In this document: one piece after another, positions 34,201 through 45,944 of the stretch
Layout: each line of letters begins with the position of its first letter
Numbering within the stretch: the stretch's first letter is position 1
DNA from: Harmothoe impar
Taxonomy: Eukaryota > Annelida > Polychaeta > Phyllodocida > Polynoidae
DNA length: 64,000 nucleotides
Assembly (NCBI GenBank): GCA_947462335.1
Contig: OX381717.1
Span: 21,009,166-21,073,165 of the forward strand
Direction: 5' to 3'
Made by a program: the position numbers and the translations under genes
The notes under the pieces: model-generated
Told to the model about the DNA's origin: nothing
Seen by the model: the letters and a program-made list of their open reading frames with translations, nothing else
The model's database searches: none

Positions 34201-37200
34201 AACAAGGTACTGTTGTCACCTTTACAGCCACTAATTCTAGTGTACTTGCAACCATCAAGGGAAATAGACAAAGGTTTAACAGTCTTTGGTGCGTGTAGGG
34301 CAGAAAATTATACTGCAATGCCATTTTTAAATATATAAATACTTTCAGATAAATCAGAAATATGTATTTATCTCAATTGATTTTCCATTTTAGAAACCTA
34401 ACTTATTTAGCCATGATTAATTATTTTTAGGGTGCAGCAGTATCAAAAACTATACCTTACGCCCCCTGATTATGCGCATTGTGTCCAAAAGTCGGCTAGT
34501 CGACCTTCAGAATGCCTTTTTGTCAGTGTGATGCATGAGTACAGAATGTATCATGATATTCATGCATAAATCCTGCATCAATGAGGTATTTTTTGGAATA
34601 CTCACTGGCACACCATTGTCACATTATGATGATGAATGAACACAACATTGAGGCATCCTCTGGTCCTTTATGATTTAGAATTTGACCATTTCCATTGCCA
34701 GAAATCCATATACACAATAAATTATCAAATCAAAAATACTGAATATAATTATGTCAATATATCGACCTCAGGCAATACATATTAGCCCGACCATATTAAC
34801 TATACATATTGATGACGCAGAGAAACTTTGCATTTCCCTTAAGATATTATATTTCCCTATTTCCAGTGTTCCAGCCAGAGAAATGGACGTGTATAAAACC
34901 AGAGTTACAGGGACCTATGGGAGTCTTGAACCTGGCGCGTGGACAAAACACTTACCAGTCATCTCTGTATGGACAGTAAGTCAGACACACACATAGGCAC
35001 AACCTAAGGCCAAAAAAAAAGGTTTGTTTCAGGTAACATGGCAAGAAAATGTAGGGTTGGTAGGTCGGATTTATTTTTTTAAACTTTTTTTTAAACATGA
35101 AAGTACTGGCCAACCTCTCTGAAAACCCCAAAATTTACCAAAAAAGGGTAAAAAAAACTGAAATTTCTTCAAAATTGCATAAAAAAACGTAGGGTCGGCC
35201 CTGTTTTGATAGGGTCGGTCAGGTTACCTGAAACAAACCTTTTTTTTTTTTGGCCTAATGCAGAATGTGTTTCGGCTCAGTCTCACGACTTTGTAACAAT
35301 TGGATAGTCTTTGACTGGGTGACGTCTTTGACCGGGTGACATCTTTGACCAGCTGACATCTTTGACCGGCTGACATCTTTGACTGGTAAGATTAAAACAG
35401 CTGAAAGGGGGGGGGGCTATGTACACGGAAATGCCAGGAAATTTATAATATATATAGTGTTATGGTATATATTTACTTTTTCCCCGCATTCCTTTCTAAA
35501 TAGGCCCCTTTTCAACTGTTTTAATCTTGCCGGTCAAAGACGTCACTCGGTCAAAGGCGTCACAGGGTCAAAGACGTCACCCGATCAAAGACTATGCAAT
35601 TGTTACAAAGTCGTGAGACTGAGCCTTTATCATCCATGTTTAAATGACACCAGTATTCAATTATACTTAAGCAGTTGATTCAATCAAATGTAATTCCTCA
35701 CACCAATCAGCTTGTGGTTCATGAATTTATTCAACTAAAATACAAGGCCATGTCAAAGTAGAAACTTAATGTGTAACATTGTGCAAATCGTTGGTTAAAA
35801 CAATCCAAAGTATCTTTTTACTTTGCATGAATAGCATATTTATGATATTACCCAATATGAGTATTTCACTGTAATAGAAAGATGGACATGTAATCCCAAG
35901 AAAACAATAGAATATAAATTGCTACACTTTGTAAATCAACACCTATAGATAATCCAAAACTTTATATTATTGATAAACGTACATATCATCATGTTAACCC
36001 TCGTCCAGACCCATGAATTTCAAAGGGGAGGGGGGGGGGGTAGGCCTCAATCAAATACTAAATGAAAATAATAAAGTACCTAGGTAATTCAAGCCGCATC
36101 ACAATAACATTAGAGTATAATCGGAATTCGGAGAAGGGTGGGTGTCTGAACCCCTTGAACCCCCCCCCCCCGCGTCCCCTCTGGGAGACATATGTCATTA
36201 AACAGTGTGCTTTGTATTATAGGACCATCTAGGTAGGGGTAATCTGACTGGGAATGGCACCCACCCACTTGAGCATTTGTTTTACGGGCTCAGTAGATCC
36301 ATGGAAGGTGGCAGGCCAGAAGTAACAAATTCTGTACTAGTAGTTAAGGGTTTTATGACTCGTACAACCTGAGAAAATTCTAGTTATTTCTAGACCAATG
36401 CATCTGCAACTATTATCATATAATTCTAATTATAACCTCACATTTATAGTAAATAATGCACTGAATTATCCATTAATGATCCAAACTATTTCCTGGATAC
36501 CATACAGTCTGGAATTGGAAATATGCTAAATGCTCTAAAATAAAAACAAAATGCTGCAGATGCATATATCTTGGTGAGATTTCTCCCAACCAAACCAGCT
36601 TATAACTGTTCACTTTTTCATTACAGAGGCACGTCTCCGAAGGCTGTGGATGGCAACGATAATCCAGATTACAATGGTAATTCATGCTCCCACACAAGCG
36701 GCACCAGCGAGATCGGGTACAATTGGTGGGTCGTGGATCTTGGAGAGACATCTTCTATAACCGGCGTCGTCATAACCAACAGACTTGGTGGCAAGTTTTT
36801 TTATTAATCTCTCACATTTCCTTGTAATTGCAGTTTTCTTGTTTGTCATGGTAGAATATTTACCCATTACATTAATATTCTTTTCCAATTCTATATCACA
36901 TAATTACATAGTAGTTATAGGACATGTACCAATCTGTACACGAAATACAGTTAAGGAGCCTTAACTGAATACCCCTACAGATTGGTACTAGGCCTATAAC
37001 TACTTTATACCACTAGCTGTATGCAGTATAGAAGAGGTGTGAAATGCTTTGTTCTCCGTGCCCGCTGTGGTATAATCTAAAGTAATTGATACCAACCTGA
37101 AGGTGTATATCCTCGTTATCGTTGTGCTAATTAAATACATGTAGTGTCCATATTGTAATGTTATTATAGTAGAGAACTTTAATGTATGCAATAAACTTCA

Positions 37201-40200
37201 CGATGATATATGATGATGCATATCATTTAATTCTTCCGTAAAACCACAAAATAAAAAGAAGGTGTGATAATCCATATAACTTCTGTTGCTATGTAGGAAT
37301 GAACTTCATCTTCTTATATTCTGAATGAGGAGATTGTTGATATCTGCATTAATTTGTACAATGTTCTGTCCAGTATTATAAATAATTAGATTGAATTGAA
37401 TTATATGGCACGTCACCAGCACCTATAACTGCTTAAGCTATTTATCATTACATTGATTTAGGAGCTAAGTATTTCCTTTATTCATCATAGACTGTTCAGT
37501 ATTGCAACTGATTTTGTCATTTAACACTCATCTGATTCAGACTTTTCACATTGGTATCTGGATAATATTCAAATCTTGGTTGGAAACGTCAGTAGTCCAT
37601 CGAGCGCCTTTGTCGCGTCTGATTATCAGGTTGCGGTTGACATGTGCAGCCCTCAGTCCCAGATACGCCATTACTACAAACTCCCTACTCCAGCTAACGG
37701 TAAGGCCAAAAAAAGTCCTTTTCAGATCACAGCCCAGCCAGCAATGCTTAGTGGGATCCATAACTATTTTTTCATGGGTAAGCTGATTTGCCCATATCTG
37801 GGTTATGGTCCGTTTTGTCCAGGGCTACCAGTGGGATTCCAGATGGGCCAGCCCAGATTCAAAGTGCCCAGCTCAAGCCCAGATTAAATATAAACTATAA
37901 AAATGTACAATAAATGGTAATTCCTGGAGGAAAATCAGATGTCAGCATGTTTTGAAAAATTTTAAATGTATTTATGGGGAAAAAGTTTTCCTGGGCTGGC
38001 CCATCTGGGCTCCCACTGGTAGCCCTGGACAAAAAGGACCAAAACCCAGTTGGCCCAAGTAAAACACATATGGGCCCCAGGGACCAATGCTGGCTGGGAG
38101 GGTCTCGGTAAAAAAGAGTTGGATTGAAATAAACAATTATTTTTTCAAAACTTGGGCCACAAAATTAAGTACCAATAAATGGACCTGTAAGCTGCGGTAT
38201 TGGCTCACGTACCATCGAAATTACCCTTTTCTCTTCATTGGTCAGCCCTGTTTTGCTGGGTAGGGTCAGGTAACATAAAGCACACATTTGTAGGAAGAAG
38301 AAAAAGCAATGCCAAATGCATGCAATGGTATGTTTACCTGTGCCATAGGCTATTTGACTTAATATGCGCCCTCACATTACCAAACGCCCCCCCCCCCCCA
38401 CCCTTTGGGATATTTTTCAGACTAAAGTATGCTCAAATCTTCACTGATTTAAAGACAGGTAAATTCTTAGCTATCAAAATGCCAATGACATAACGTATCA
38501 GCGCCCAGGGCACTGATTGCATCAAATACTAGCATATTATGTGGTCACTTCTGAAATGACAAAGCTAAATCTCTCCTTTATTCTCATAGTCTAATGTATT
38601 ACCAGAGGTGTTTAAACAGTTCATAACGAATTTAACCACCAGAAGTCTACATCTCTAAACTGTTTTCTTTATCAATGTTAAACTCAATTAATTTTAAGTG
38701 TACTTAACCAGAATCATGGCCGGAACCAGTCATAAGCCCAAAATCCACGGCGACAAGAAGCTGCGTTAAAACAGTATCGCACCTCTGCAGTCGCTATTTC
38801 GCTGCTATTTCGCCTGTGTCCACAGCGAAAAAGCGGCGAAATAGCGGCGGCAGAGGTGGGATACCGTTTTAACACAGTTTCTTGTCGCCATGGATTTTGG
38901 GCTATAGATTCACAAGAACTCTGATGCCGTTGCATGGTATTCTTGTGGCTAATAACTGATTCTATATCTTTTCAGGTAACCACTTAGCGATCACCATGTA
39001 TGATTGGCTGGTGCTTTGTGAAGTAGAAATCTATGCTGAAAACATAAATGGTAGGCGCCGAGAGAAATTTTACAAGTTGAACTGCAACTAATGAGTTATG
39101 CCTTTGTACATCCAATCGGTATCCCAAGACATATCATTGCACAACCTGTTGTAAATAAGCATTGTAGAACTTGTTTTTAGCTACCCCGAGTCATGTTACT
39201 GTACAACCCAAGTTGTGGCTTAGTTGGCCTCAACTACATGCAAAGCACATTATCTAGTTATAATAATGCAGATAATATAGACATACAACTAGTTGACTTA
39301 GCATGCAGTGTTCAGAAAAGGTTTTAATACATAATTGATAACAGTGTTGTTAAATAGCACAGAATATCAGATGGTATATATGTAGGTGCTTCTTTGAATA
39401 TATCTAGAAAAGTTAGAAATAGACCAACACATTTTAGTGACAGCATTATTAGAGAAGCTTTCTCATGATTGACAAAATCCCTGTAGTTGCATCTTTAATT
39501 TCATTTCATACGAAGATGTGTCCTTTCCATCTTGGACCCAGCCGGATGGTACATCTGACCCTGACCAGACCTTTCTTCAAGATGATGATGACAGTACCTG
39601 CCTCGTGTTTGGATCAGAGTACCCCTCACTGCGGGTGAAACCATATCTTGTAAACATACCCTGGGACCCTACGGCTGATGGCTCCTTCAAACCAGACTTA
39701 TTCATCAACATCACTCACACGGCTAATGTTAAAATACTGGTGCTTGTGAAAGCAGTAGACGATGTATCTTCTGCGTCCTGGATACTACAGGGTAAAGCTT
39801 GTACTCTGATTGAAACAACAGAAAACCTTGACCTGGTCCAAACAAGGTACACCTGTCACTGTGATGATAAATGTGAAGTGGTTGTACAATTGAGAGGCAC
39901 CCGTAACAGCAACGTTGACAACAGTAGACTCTGTGCAATTAATGTCTATGATGAAAGTAAGTGCAGATATTGGACTTCCTGAGGTTGTAAATTCATGTGA
40001 TTCATGTGTATGTGAACACATTCAAAATAAACACTTAAACATGCTGCACTTCTTCCTGATGAAATGGGTTTAAAATATTATTAAAGAGAAAATATTAAAA
40101 TCAATACAGAAAGTGAAACAATTAGAAATAACTATTTCTACTGCATTTAACTTGATAAGTTTCGTATACTCAGTCATGGTGAAAATTAAATTATATGTAA

Positions 40201-40848
40201 TGACAGTTGCCTGATGATCCAAAACTCAAGTGTGATAATATAAGGAATATGATTTTTAATTGAGTGTTCACCAATGCTTACCATATACACTGTTTATATC
40301 TTGTATAAAGTTGTATTTTGAATCATGATAATATGCATAATATGGAAGTCTAATGGTGTTTTCCTTATATTTCCATACATTTAATTACAGATTCAACTAT
40401 TCCCATTACCACCCACAAGAACATAACCCTCCAGGATCAGGCCTTGCTCTACGATGATGATGACTCAACCTGTCTCTCGCTGGCACCTAAGTACCCCTCC
40501 TCAGGCTGGAACCCGGTATACATAGAGATACCCTGGGACCCTACTGCAAGGACAGGAGTTAATCTAAGAACCGGCAACTACTACTGCAAACAGGACTTCT
40601 ATGTGAATGTGACCCACACTGCTGATGTTGAAGTTATATTGACAAAAAGGGGTGAATTTGTTGATGGATCGTGGCAGTATTCAGGTCAGAACATTTCACT
40701 GATGGGAGTGACTGAGGCTAATGGTCTGGTGCGTACTAGGTATGGCTGTTTCTGTGATGTTAAGTGTGAGGTTCTTATAGAATTGAGACACGGTGGAGGT
40801 TCTCGGGCATATGGTTCTTTTGTTTGTACTGTTAATTTGTATGACTAA
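28226..40848 (+). CDS. Secreted discoidin/F-type-lectin-like protein with two unknown acidic Cys domains (10 coding exons, 649 aa)
   Basis: Exons: 28226-28316, 29718-29837, 31485-31592, 33982-34206, 34867-34975, 36627-36790, 37541-37699, 38976-39050, 39516-39956, 40391-40848. The frame is continuous to the stop at 40846-40848. Exon 1 encodes a signal peptide (hydrophobic core TAIVILLLV). Residues about 34-181 and 200-350 are two discoidin (F5/8 type C) or F-type-lectin-like domains. The second has NLARGQNTYQSS, AVDGN, WWVVDLG, ITNRLGG, WYLDNIQILVG and LCEVEIYAE; the first ends in LRVCEVEVYAE. Domain 2 lacks the R-x-D pair of canonical fucose-binding F-type lectins, so its ligand is open. Residues 351-497 and 498-649 are two copies of a domain I do not recognise, one exon each, sharing DDDDSTC, IPWDPT, VTHTA and a C-x-C..KCEV core. 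No membrane anchor is seen, so it is probably an extracellular recognition protein. Intron 6 appears to use a GC donor. Confidence 0.85.
28350..28425. mobile_element. Relic of the TACCGTAAATTCTCGCG MITE
   Basis: AAGACTCAGCTTTCATTTGA, TACCAAACATGCCT and TATAGGGTGCGGCT match the inside of the copy at 24671. It sits just after lectin exon 1. Confidence 0.7.
28887..29503. mobile_element. Element with TTAAGGTGGGTCAATG inverted ends and a tRNA-like core
   Basis: A perfect 16 bp inverted end at each side (28887-28902 and 29488-29503). Within it, the minus strand at about 29105-29030 has a tRNA-like A-box (TAGCACAGTGGTAGA) and B-box (GGTTCTAGCCC), so the element carries or captured a tRNA-derived segment. 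It lies in intron 1 of the lectin gene. Confidence 0.75.
29949..30219. mobile_element. Palindromic MITE with CTCCACTAGGGCGGCAC arms
   Basis: About 270 bp. The outer arms (GCCCGGACTCCACTAGGGCG) are matched in inverse at 30196-30219, and the inner arms include GAAATGAAGCG and AGGGCGACACTG with their complements. Intron 2 of the lectin gene. Confidence 0.8.
30220..31047. other. Intron 2 of lectin gene, nothing recognised
   Basis: AT-rich intronic sequence between the palindromic MITE and the solo LTR. Confidence 0.35.
31048..31466 (-). mobile_element. Solo LTR of an LTR retrotransposon, in intron 2 of the lectin gene
   Basis: Read on the minus strand the 419 bp block starts TGTAGC and ends CTTCA. 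It is GC-rich against an AT-rich background, and has TATATAAGG near 31214-31222 followed about 100 bases later by AATAAA (31116-31111), the layout of an LTR with U3, R and U5. Flanks carry a possible 4 bp duplication (ATAT), which is weak because the site is AT-rich. No internal retroelement sequence, primer binding site or second LTR is visible nearby, so it looks like a solo LTR. Its end lies 18 bp before exon 3 of the host gene. Short ORFs in it are not genes. Confidence 0.65.
32023..33488. mobile_element. 1.47 kb inverted-repeat element in intron 3 of the lectin gene
   Basis: ATAGTGGGGTACCTTAGC at the left pairs with GCTAAGGAACCCCACTA at the right, followed inside by paired ATGATC-TTCATTTTGTGAT. 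Inner arms repeat GGAGGCACCTGGAATTTTGA in one orientation (32128, 32449) and its complement in the other (about 32765, 33076, 33373), with CATTTGCATGATTTGCATA words between. Confidence 0.7.
35005..35258. mobile_element. GGCC-ended MITE family (GGGTCGGCC), copy 3
   Basis: TAAGGCCAAAAAAAAAGG and GGTTTGTTTCAGGTAACATG at the left are matched in inverse at the right by GGTTACCTGAAACAAACC and TTTTTGGCCTAA. Intron 5 of the lectin gene. Confidence 0.85.
35273..35626. mobile_element. Palindromic MITE with TTTGACCGGGTG subrepeats, copy 2
   Basis: GGCTCAGTCTCACGACTTTG at the left pairs with CAAAGTCGTGAGACTGAGCC at the right, and four GTGACATCTTTGACCGG-type subrepeats lie in each arm. It almost touches the preceding MITE. 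Confidence 0.85.
35627..36626. other. Rest of intron 5 of lectin gene, nothing recognised
   Basis: AT-rich with two homopolymer runs (G near 36030, C near 36160). No repeat family assigned. Confidence 0.35.
36911..37003. repeat. Hairpin MITE in intron 6 of the lectin gene
   Basis: GTAGTTATAGG..GTACCAATCTGTA is matched in inverse by TACAGATTGGTAC..CCTATAACTAC with a short loop. Confidence 0.75.
37733..38099. mobile_element. Palindromic MITE with CCCAGCCAGCA ends
   Basis: CCCAGCCAGCAATG at the left, CCAATGCTGGCTGGG at the right; inner arms CCAGGGCTACCAGTGGGA and TCCCACTGGTAGCCCTGG with GGGCTGGCCCATCTGGG. Intron 7 of the lectin gene, starting 34 bp after the donor. Confidence 0.8.
38735..38904. 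mobile_element. Palindromic MITE with AGCCCAAAATCCA ends
   Basis: AGCCCAAAATCCACGGCGAC at the left is the near-perfect inverse of the right end; inner arms carry AAAACAGTATCGCACCTCTGC and its complement. It ends 72 bp before lectin exon 8. Confidence 0.85.
39516..40848 (+). other. Tandem pair of an unrecognised acidic cysteine domain (lectin gene exons 9 and 10)
   Basis: Each copy is a single phase-1 exon of about 147-152 codons, so the domain is symmetric and easily shuffled. Both copies share, in order, an acidic run with STC, a tyrosine-proline segment (EYPS or KYPS), IPWDPT, a V/I-N-V/I-THTA strand, a W-x-x-x-G-x segment, and TRY-x-C-x-CD-x-KCEV followed by QLRG or ELRH. Copy 1 has six cysteines and copy 2 also has six, not all at matching positions. 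A beta-rich fold is likely from the alternating pattern. Function unknown. Confidence 0.7.
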
Positions 40849-40899
40849 TGACTGACTTACACAATTGCAGAATTGGCGATAATGTCTACCATACAATGT

Positions 40900-42549
40900 T
40901 GAAGTAAATGATGGTAGATGATGAAGTCAAGTACATAAGGGAGCTACCCATTTAAGAGTCTCAACAGCATGTCTTGTCAAAGCAGAGGTGTATGACCCCC
41001 TGAAACCTATAATCTTTCTCTTACGCAGAACTGCTTGACAAATGCAATTTATTTATATTAATTGTTTCTTTAGTATGAGAACATATAGAGCTCACGCAAC
41101 TCGAAAAATATCTAGTTTTCATTCTTACTACAAGTCGCTGGGTAATATGAGATTTAATATAGAATATCGTATAAAAATACGTTTGCAATAATAATACTGA
41201 CATAGACCTAATGAAAAATAAAATTAAAAAAATTTCAGCAAATTTCAAATACATTTCTGCTACCCTGATATGTACAATATTGTAATATCAATATGATAAG
41301 GTAATATTCTATATGTATGCCAAATTTTAAAGCAATGTCTATAAATCAATTAAAATAGACTAAAATCGGACAATCTAAGTAACTACCCGACAGACTTAAA
41401 TGCCCCTGGCCACATTGTATCACACCCAGCAACGGTACGATTACCTGAAGTACCTTGAGATGCACCCAGAAAGTGTCACGATGGAATGCTATGTGTAGGG
41501 TATTGCGGACCTGCGTGGGTAAATGTATTATATATAGCACACATACATGGGACATTGGAAAGCTGAAAGGAAGCTTGTGTAAGTCTCACTTCCCCCGTTT
41601 ATGTATTTCATTTTACTGTGTATTGAGGTTGCATGCAAAACAATGGCATTGTTGATCTATACCTCAATAATATGACAACCAATGTGGTAGGAGAAGAATG
41701 GGGTGTAAGGACACACATTTTCACATGTATTGATTAATGATTATCAATTATAGCAGTAAACAATGAATGTTACAGTAATATGCTAAAGTACAATCGCTAA
41801 TGAGAAGCACGTTAAGTTACAGTAAATATACAGATTAAGTGTAGTTTGTACTTCAGAGCCACTGTTTTCTATTGAACTTAAAGGTTACTCTTCAATATTT
41901 CTAACAAAAATAAGTAGATAATTCCACATATTAGCTCCCCTGTAGATGGTGTTGAATATGATTGTTTTGACTATATGCTTCCTGTTTTGTATGTGCAAAG
42001 GACACGCCACCCTCAGGTAGAACCACCTGTGGTGTCGTGTCGCCGCACCGTTATCAGGTGGTGTGGTTCGGACACAGTAGGACAGGTGGCAGCATCTGTC
42101 TGCTGTTTCTTACCATTGGGAGACTTGGGGGTGCAGAGGGGTCCCCCCTCAGGTCGGAAAGTCGCCGAAATTAAGACCACCAGGTCGCAAGGTCGTTTTT
42201 TTAGACCCTTTACCCTATTTATCAATTTTGTGCAAAAGTCGCCAGGTCGCTTAAATTAATGCCCCAGGTCAAAAAGTCGCCTGGAAAACGGCCCAGGTCG
42301 CCAGGTCGCCGAAAACCCCTCTGCAGTCACAGACTTCCGGCGGTGCCGTAGGCGGCAGGCCTATATCTATGTAAGGGAGAGCACAAGGCTTCTTCCTCAG
42401 TTTCTCACAGGACATGCTTTGCTAAAGTACCCACAGCCTCTGAACCATTTGCACCAGCCTACCCTGGTATGCTAAGGACCTCTACACTTTGTATGCCCTG
42501 TGAGGCTGTATTCATATACACCTTGATTTGTATGACCATATATCTTGCA
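40900..42549. other. 3' flank of the lectin gene; GGTCGC-rich patch
   Basis: Mostly unrecognised AT-rich sequence. At about 42150-42320 there is a cluster of CAGGTCGC and AAGTCGCC words resembling a decayed subrepeat array. No gene supported. Confidence 0.4.
41217..41222 (+). terminator. Candidate poly(A) signal of the lectin gene
   Basis: AATAAA about 370 nt after the stop codon, in an AT-rich region. It is the first canonical signal I see downstream; weak evidence alone. Confidence 0.3.
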
Positions 42550-45140
42550 CAAGTTTCAAGTTTCAAGTTTGTAAATATTTATTCATGAAGTAGACGTTTG
42601 CAATATACATGTATTATACATTAGTACAGTATAAATGTATGTACTATTCCAATGTAATAATATACATCTTATGCATCTTTAGGTAATAAATTACTCTCAG
42701 ATAATAAGACAATTCCCTTGACACGTGATTGTAGTCATTTGTAATAAAATATGTGTCTACTTTGAATTGGCTGCTGCTGGAAGTCTGCCCTGCGTTTTCG
42801 TTAGCCACCAGATAATTTATACTTATAGCATTCTGTGTGATGTATCTATATGTATATAACAGTAATGTAAATATTATAATTACAATTAAAATTACCTCCT
42901 TTTATACAACAATTATATCTAATGATTCTATATACATTGTATCCAGTTTTAACACATAAATATAATCACAATTACCTTTATATACAACAATTTATATGTA
43001 TAAACAATAATTCAGTAATAAATGGTTCAAGCACAGCGCAAGATGGTCAGAGATACAATATAAGTAGCAATAATTTCTTACATTCTTCATAATGTACATG
43101 TACTTTTCAGTACCTATCGTATAGTATAACGCGAAATTCATCACGACTAATATGATTATATATGTAAATATACATTTTAACAGTTTACCAAATAATTTAG
43201 CAAGACTCAGGGGTGAAAGCAGATTAATTATGAACGTTTACTGGAGTGTATAACAGTTATTATTTCATATAATGGCTACCATAAATCAGTTAGTCACAAA
43301 TAGATGTTATACCGCTAAATACCGGTATCAATCCTCTCAATTCCTTCTTCAGAAGAAATTTAAAGGAATTTTTGTCCCTGACTTCTCTCTTATCAGGATG
43401 GAGACCATTCCATAGGGTGGAGACTGTGTACCCCAGACTCCTTTTGTATGACTCACAGTGCGGTAATTTATTTTTAAACAAAATACCATCTGCGCTCCTA
43501 GTATTGACATGCATGAACTTAATGTACTTGTCTTTACATGACCTTTTATACCCTTCCATGTACACATGAGACACCCTTCTGTCAGCCAAGTAGTTTACCT
43601 TTGCTTCCTGGTGAATTATTTCAGTATGAGTCCTCATAGGTAATTTAAGGCAAACTTTTAATACCCTGTTTTGTGTTCTTTGCATTTTAGCAAGCAAAGT
43701 GCTACCAGACTTGACATAAAGGATATCCCCATAATCATAAACTGGCATTATGTACACTCTGTAAATTTTCAATAAACTCTCCTTACTCAAAAAACGAGAA
43801 ATCTTTGTCAATTGATATGTCCTATACGCCACAGTTCTCATCTGATTTTTCATAAAAATTTCATAGTTCAATCTAGGATCAAGTATAATACCCAAGTATT
43901 TGTAACTATAGACTCTCTTCAAAGACTCCCCTTTTATTACTAAATCTACATTTTTGAAACATTTTTTCCCCACAAAACCCATGTATTTTGTCTTACCAAT
44001 ATTGACTGTTAACTTATTCTTATTACACCATGCTTCAAATTGATCTATACAAGACCGCATTTGTCTTGCTGATATGTTTTGATTTGGATCAGAAACATAT
44101 ATGACTGTGTCGTCTGCAAATAGACTAATAGAAGAACCTGGGATTGAAATGTTTACATCATTAATGTAAATTAAGAACAGTAGAGGTCCCAATATTGAGC
44201 CTTGTGGGACAACCCAAGTGATCTCCAACTCATTTGAACAATTACCATTAATACAGGTCTTTTGACTCCTATTAGTTAAGTAGGCCTGTGTCCAAGTTAA
44301 TAAATCCCCAGATATTCCCAATTTCTTCATTTTATGCAATAATATGGAATGGTCAACGGTATCAAATGCTTTCTTGAGGTCAAAAAATGTAGCCATTGTG
44401 TCAATACCAACATTTTTATTAGATATTATGTCATCAGTTATATTTCCCACAGAAGTAATTGTAGACATGTTTTTTTCTGTAGCCAAACTGATTTTCCGAA
44501 AGTAAATTGTTATCTTCTAAAATTCGCATTAAATTTTTGTGTATTATTATTATTTTGTGTATTTTTTCTAAAATTTTCCCAGGGAGAGCTAGAAGAGAAA
44601 TAGTTCTATAATTAGAGATTGTCCTTCTATCACCTCCTTTGTATATAGGGATAATAGTAGCCTTCTTCCATTCTGATGGAATCACACCCCCATTTAAAGA
44701 GCAATTGAATAGATGCACTAAATGTTTTTTTGTAGCTTGGAAGACTAATTTTAGAATATTTGAGTTAACATTATTAACAGCTGATGACTTGGAAATAGTT
44801 ATGTCACTTATGAAAGTAGCTTCCTCTTCATTTGTTGTGATTGACATTAATGATGGGTCCAAGTTGGTATCACCGTCGTATGTCCATTAAGACCCTCTGC
44901 TAATTTCTTACCTATGTTTGTAAAGTATGTGTTCACAAAGTCAGGTGTACCATTTGAAGGAACATCATTGCCATCATTATCAATCAAATTAATAGTAATG
45001 GATTTGGATTTCTTGGAAGGTAATAATTTTGCTATTTCTCGCCAAAATCTTGAAGGGTCATTTTTGCATTCTTCGGTTAATTGATTTATAAAGTTTTCAT
45101 TAGATGATTGTATGAACATCTGCACGTTTCTAAAACCTTA
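42550..45140 (-). mobile_element. Truncated non-LTR retrotransposon (LINE, CR1/L2/Jockey-like)
   Basis: The minus strand encodes an endonuclease-reverse transcriptase linker and a full reverse transcriptase region, then a non-coding 3' region of about 740 bp ending in short TTGAAAC-type repeats at 42550-42570. That kind of microsatellite tail is typical of CR1/L2-like LINEs. The apurinic endonuclease domain is missing, so the copy is 5'-truncated near 45140. A second, much shorter copy of the same 3' region lies at 53405-53657. Confidence 0.85.
43290..45125 (-). pseudogene. LINE reverse transcriptase ORF, broken
   Basis: Three overlapping frames together cover the protein: 45125-44847 (linker with DPSRFWREI), 44862-44434 (fingers with IPIYKGGDRRTISNYR and SENQFGYRKK), and 44486-43290 (palm and thumb with FFDLKKAFDTVDH, VPQGSILGPLLFLIYINDV and the FADD catalytic motif, then YKYLGI). 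Frames change near 44855 and again near 44470 beside a run of T, so the ORF carries at least two frameshifts. The catalytic motifs themselves are intact. It is a dead element fragment, not a host gene. Confidence 0.9.
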
Positions 45141-45944
45141 TTGATAAAACTGATTAAAAGACCTGTTGCATTCAAACCGAATAGGAACCTGTGTTTGTCT
45201 CTTACTTTCATGACCCCCACACCACTTTTATTGGAGATAACATTATAATGTGTGTTATGGCGATCAGAAATATTCTTTTCATTCATTATAAATACTGTAG
45301 CTTTACAGCAGATCCTACTGTGCACCCATAATAAAATGTACACCTCCAGCCGATTCTACGTTATACCTTCAAAAATGGCAACCAACTATTAACAGTGCAG
45401 TTAGCAATTTTTGTACAATTTATTTGGAAAAACGCTACTTCGGAAACATTTGTTTGGTGTTCTAAATGAGAGCATACTGATTAAAAATAGTAAAATATCA
45501 ACACTTTGAATGGAATTTTGAGCATTTTTATGAACATTTCTGTAAATCTACCTCCCTATGGCGACAGTGTGCATAGTGTGTATTGAGACTGTTGATAAGT
45601 CCCTGGGTCATTATAAGGGACTATCCCTGGCTGCAGGGAGTTCCCCGCTTTTCTGCTGGCTCAACTCGCATGATGTAAGATGGTATGGAGATTGGTGGAA
45701 GTCATGTGATCAAACAGTTATGAGAGGAATTCATTTATAGATGGTCACGTGTTATTGACGTCACATGCCTATATATGGACTGTGAGTTGGGGCCAGCGGG
45801 AACAGCACCCCATCAATCTAAGACCAGGCAACATGCAGGGGAGCGATCTCTGTTTGACTCGATAAACTAGTGTGCATTGCATGTCATTTTGAAGTCATTT
45901 TTATTCATGGAGGTGGGTGCTAACTAGAGTGTAGATAATATTTA
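45141..45944. other. No gene assigned; TATA-like signal
   Basis: CCTATATATGG near 45770-45780 is followed by moderately GC-rich sequence (GGGGCCAGCGGGAACAGC). It could be a promoter or an LTR piece, but no coding exon or LTR boundary can be tied to it. Confidence 0.3.

Noticed and set aside
45765..45860. TATA-like motif with GC-rich sequence downstream
   Set aside because: It could be a promoter or LTR, but no exon, LTR boundary or partner copy could be tied to it.
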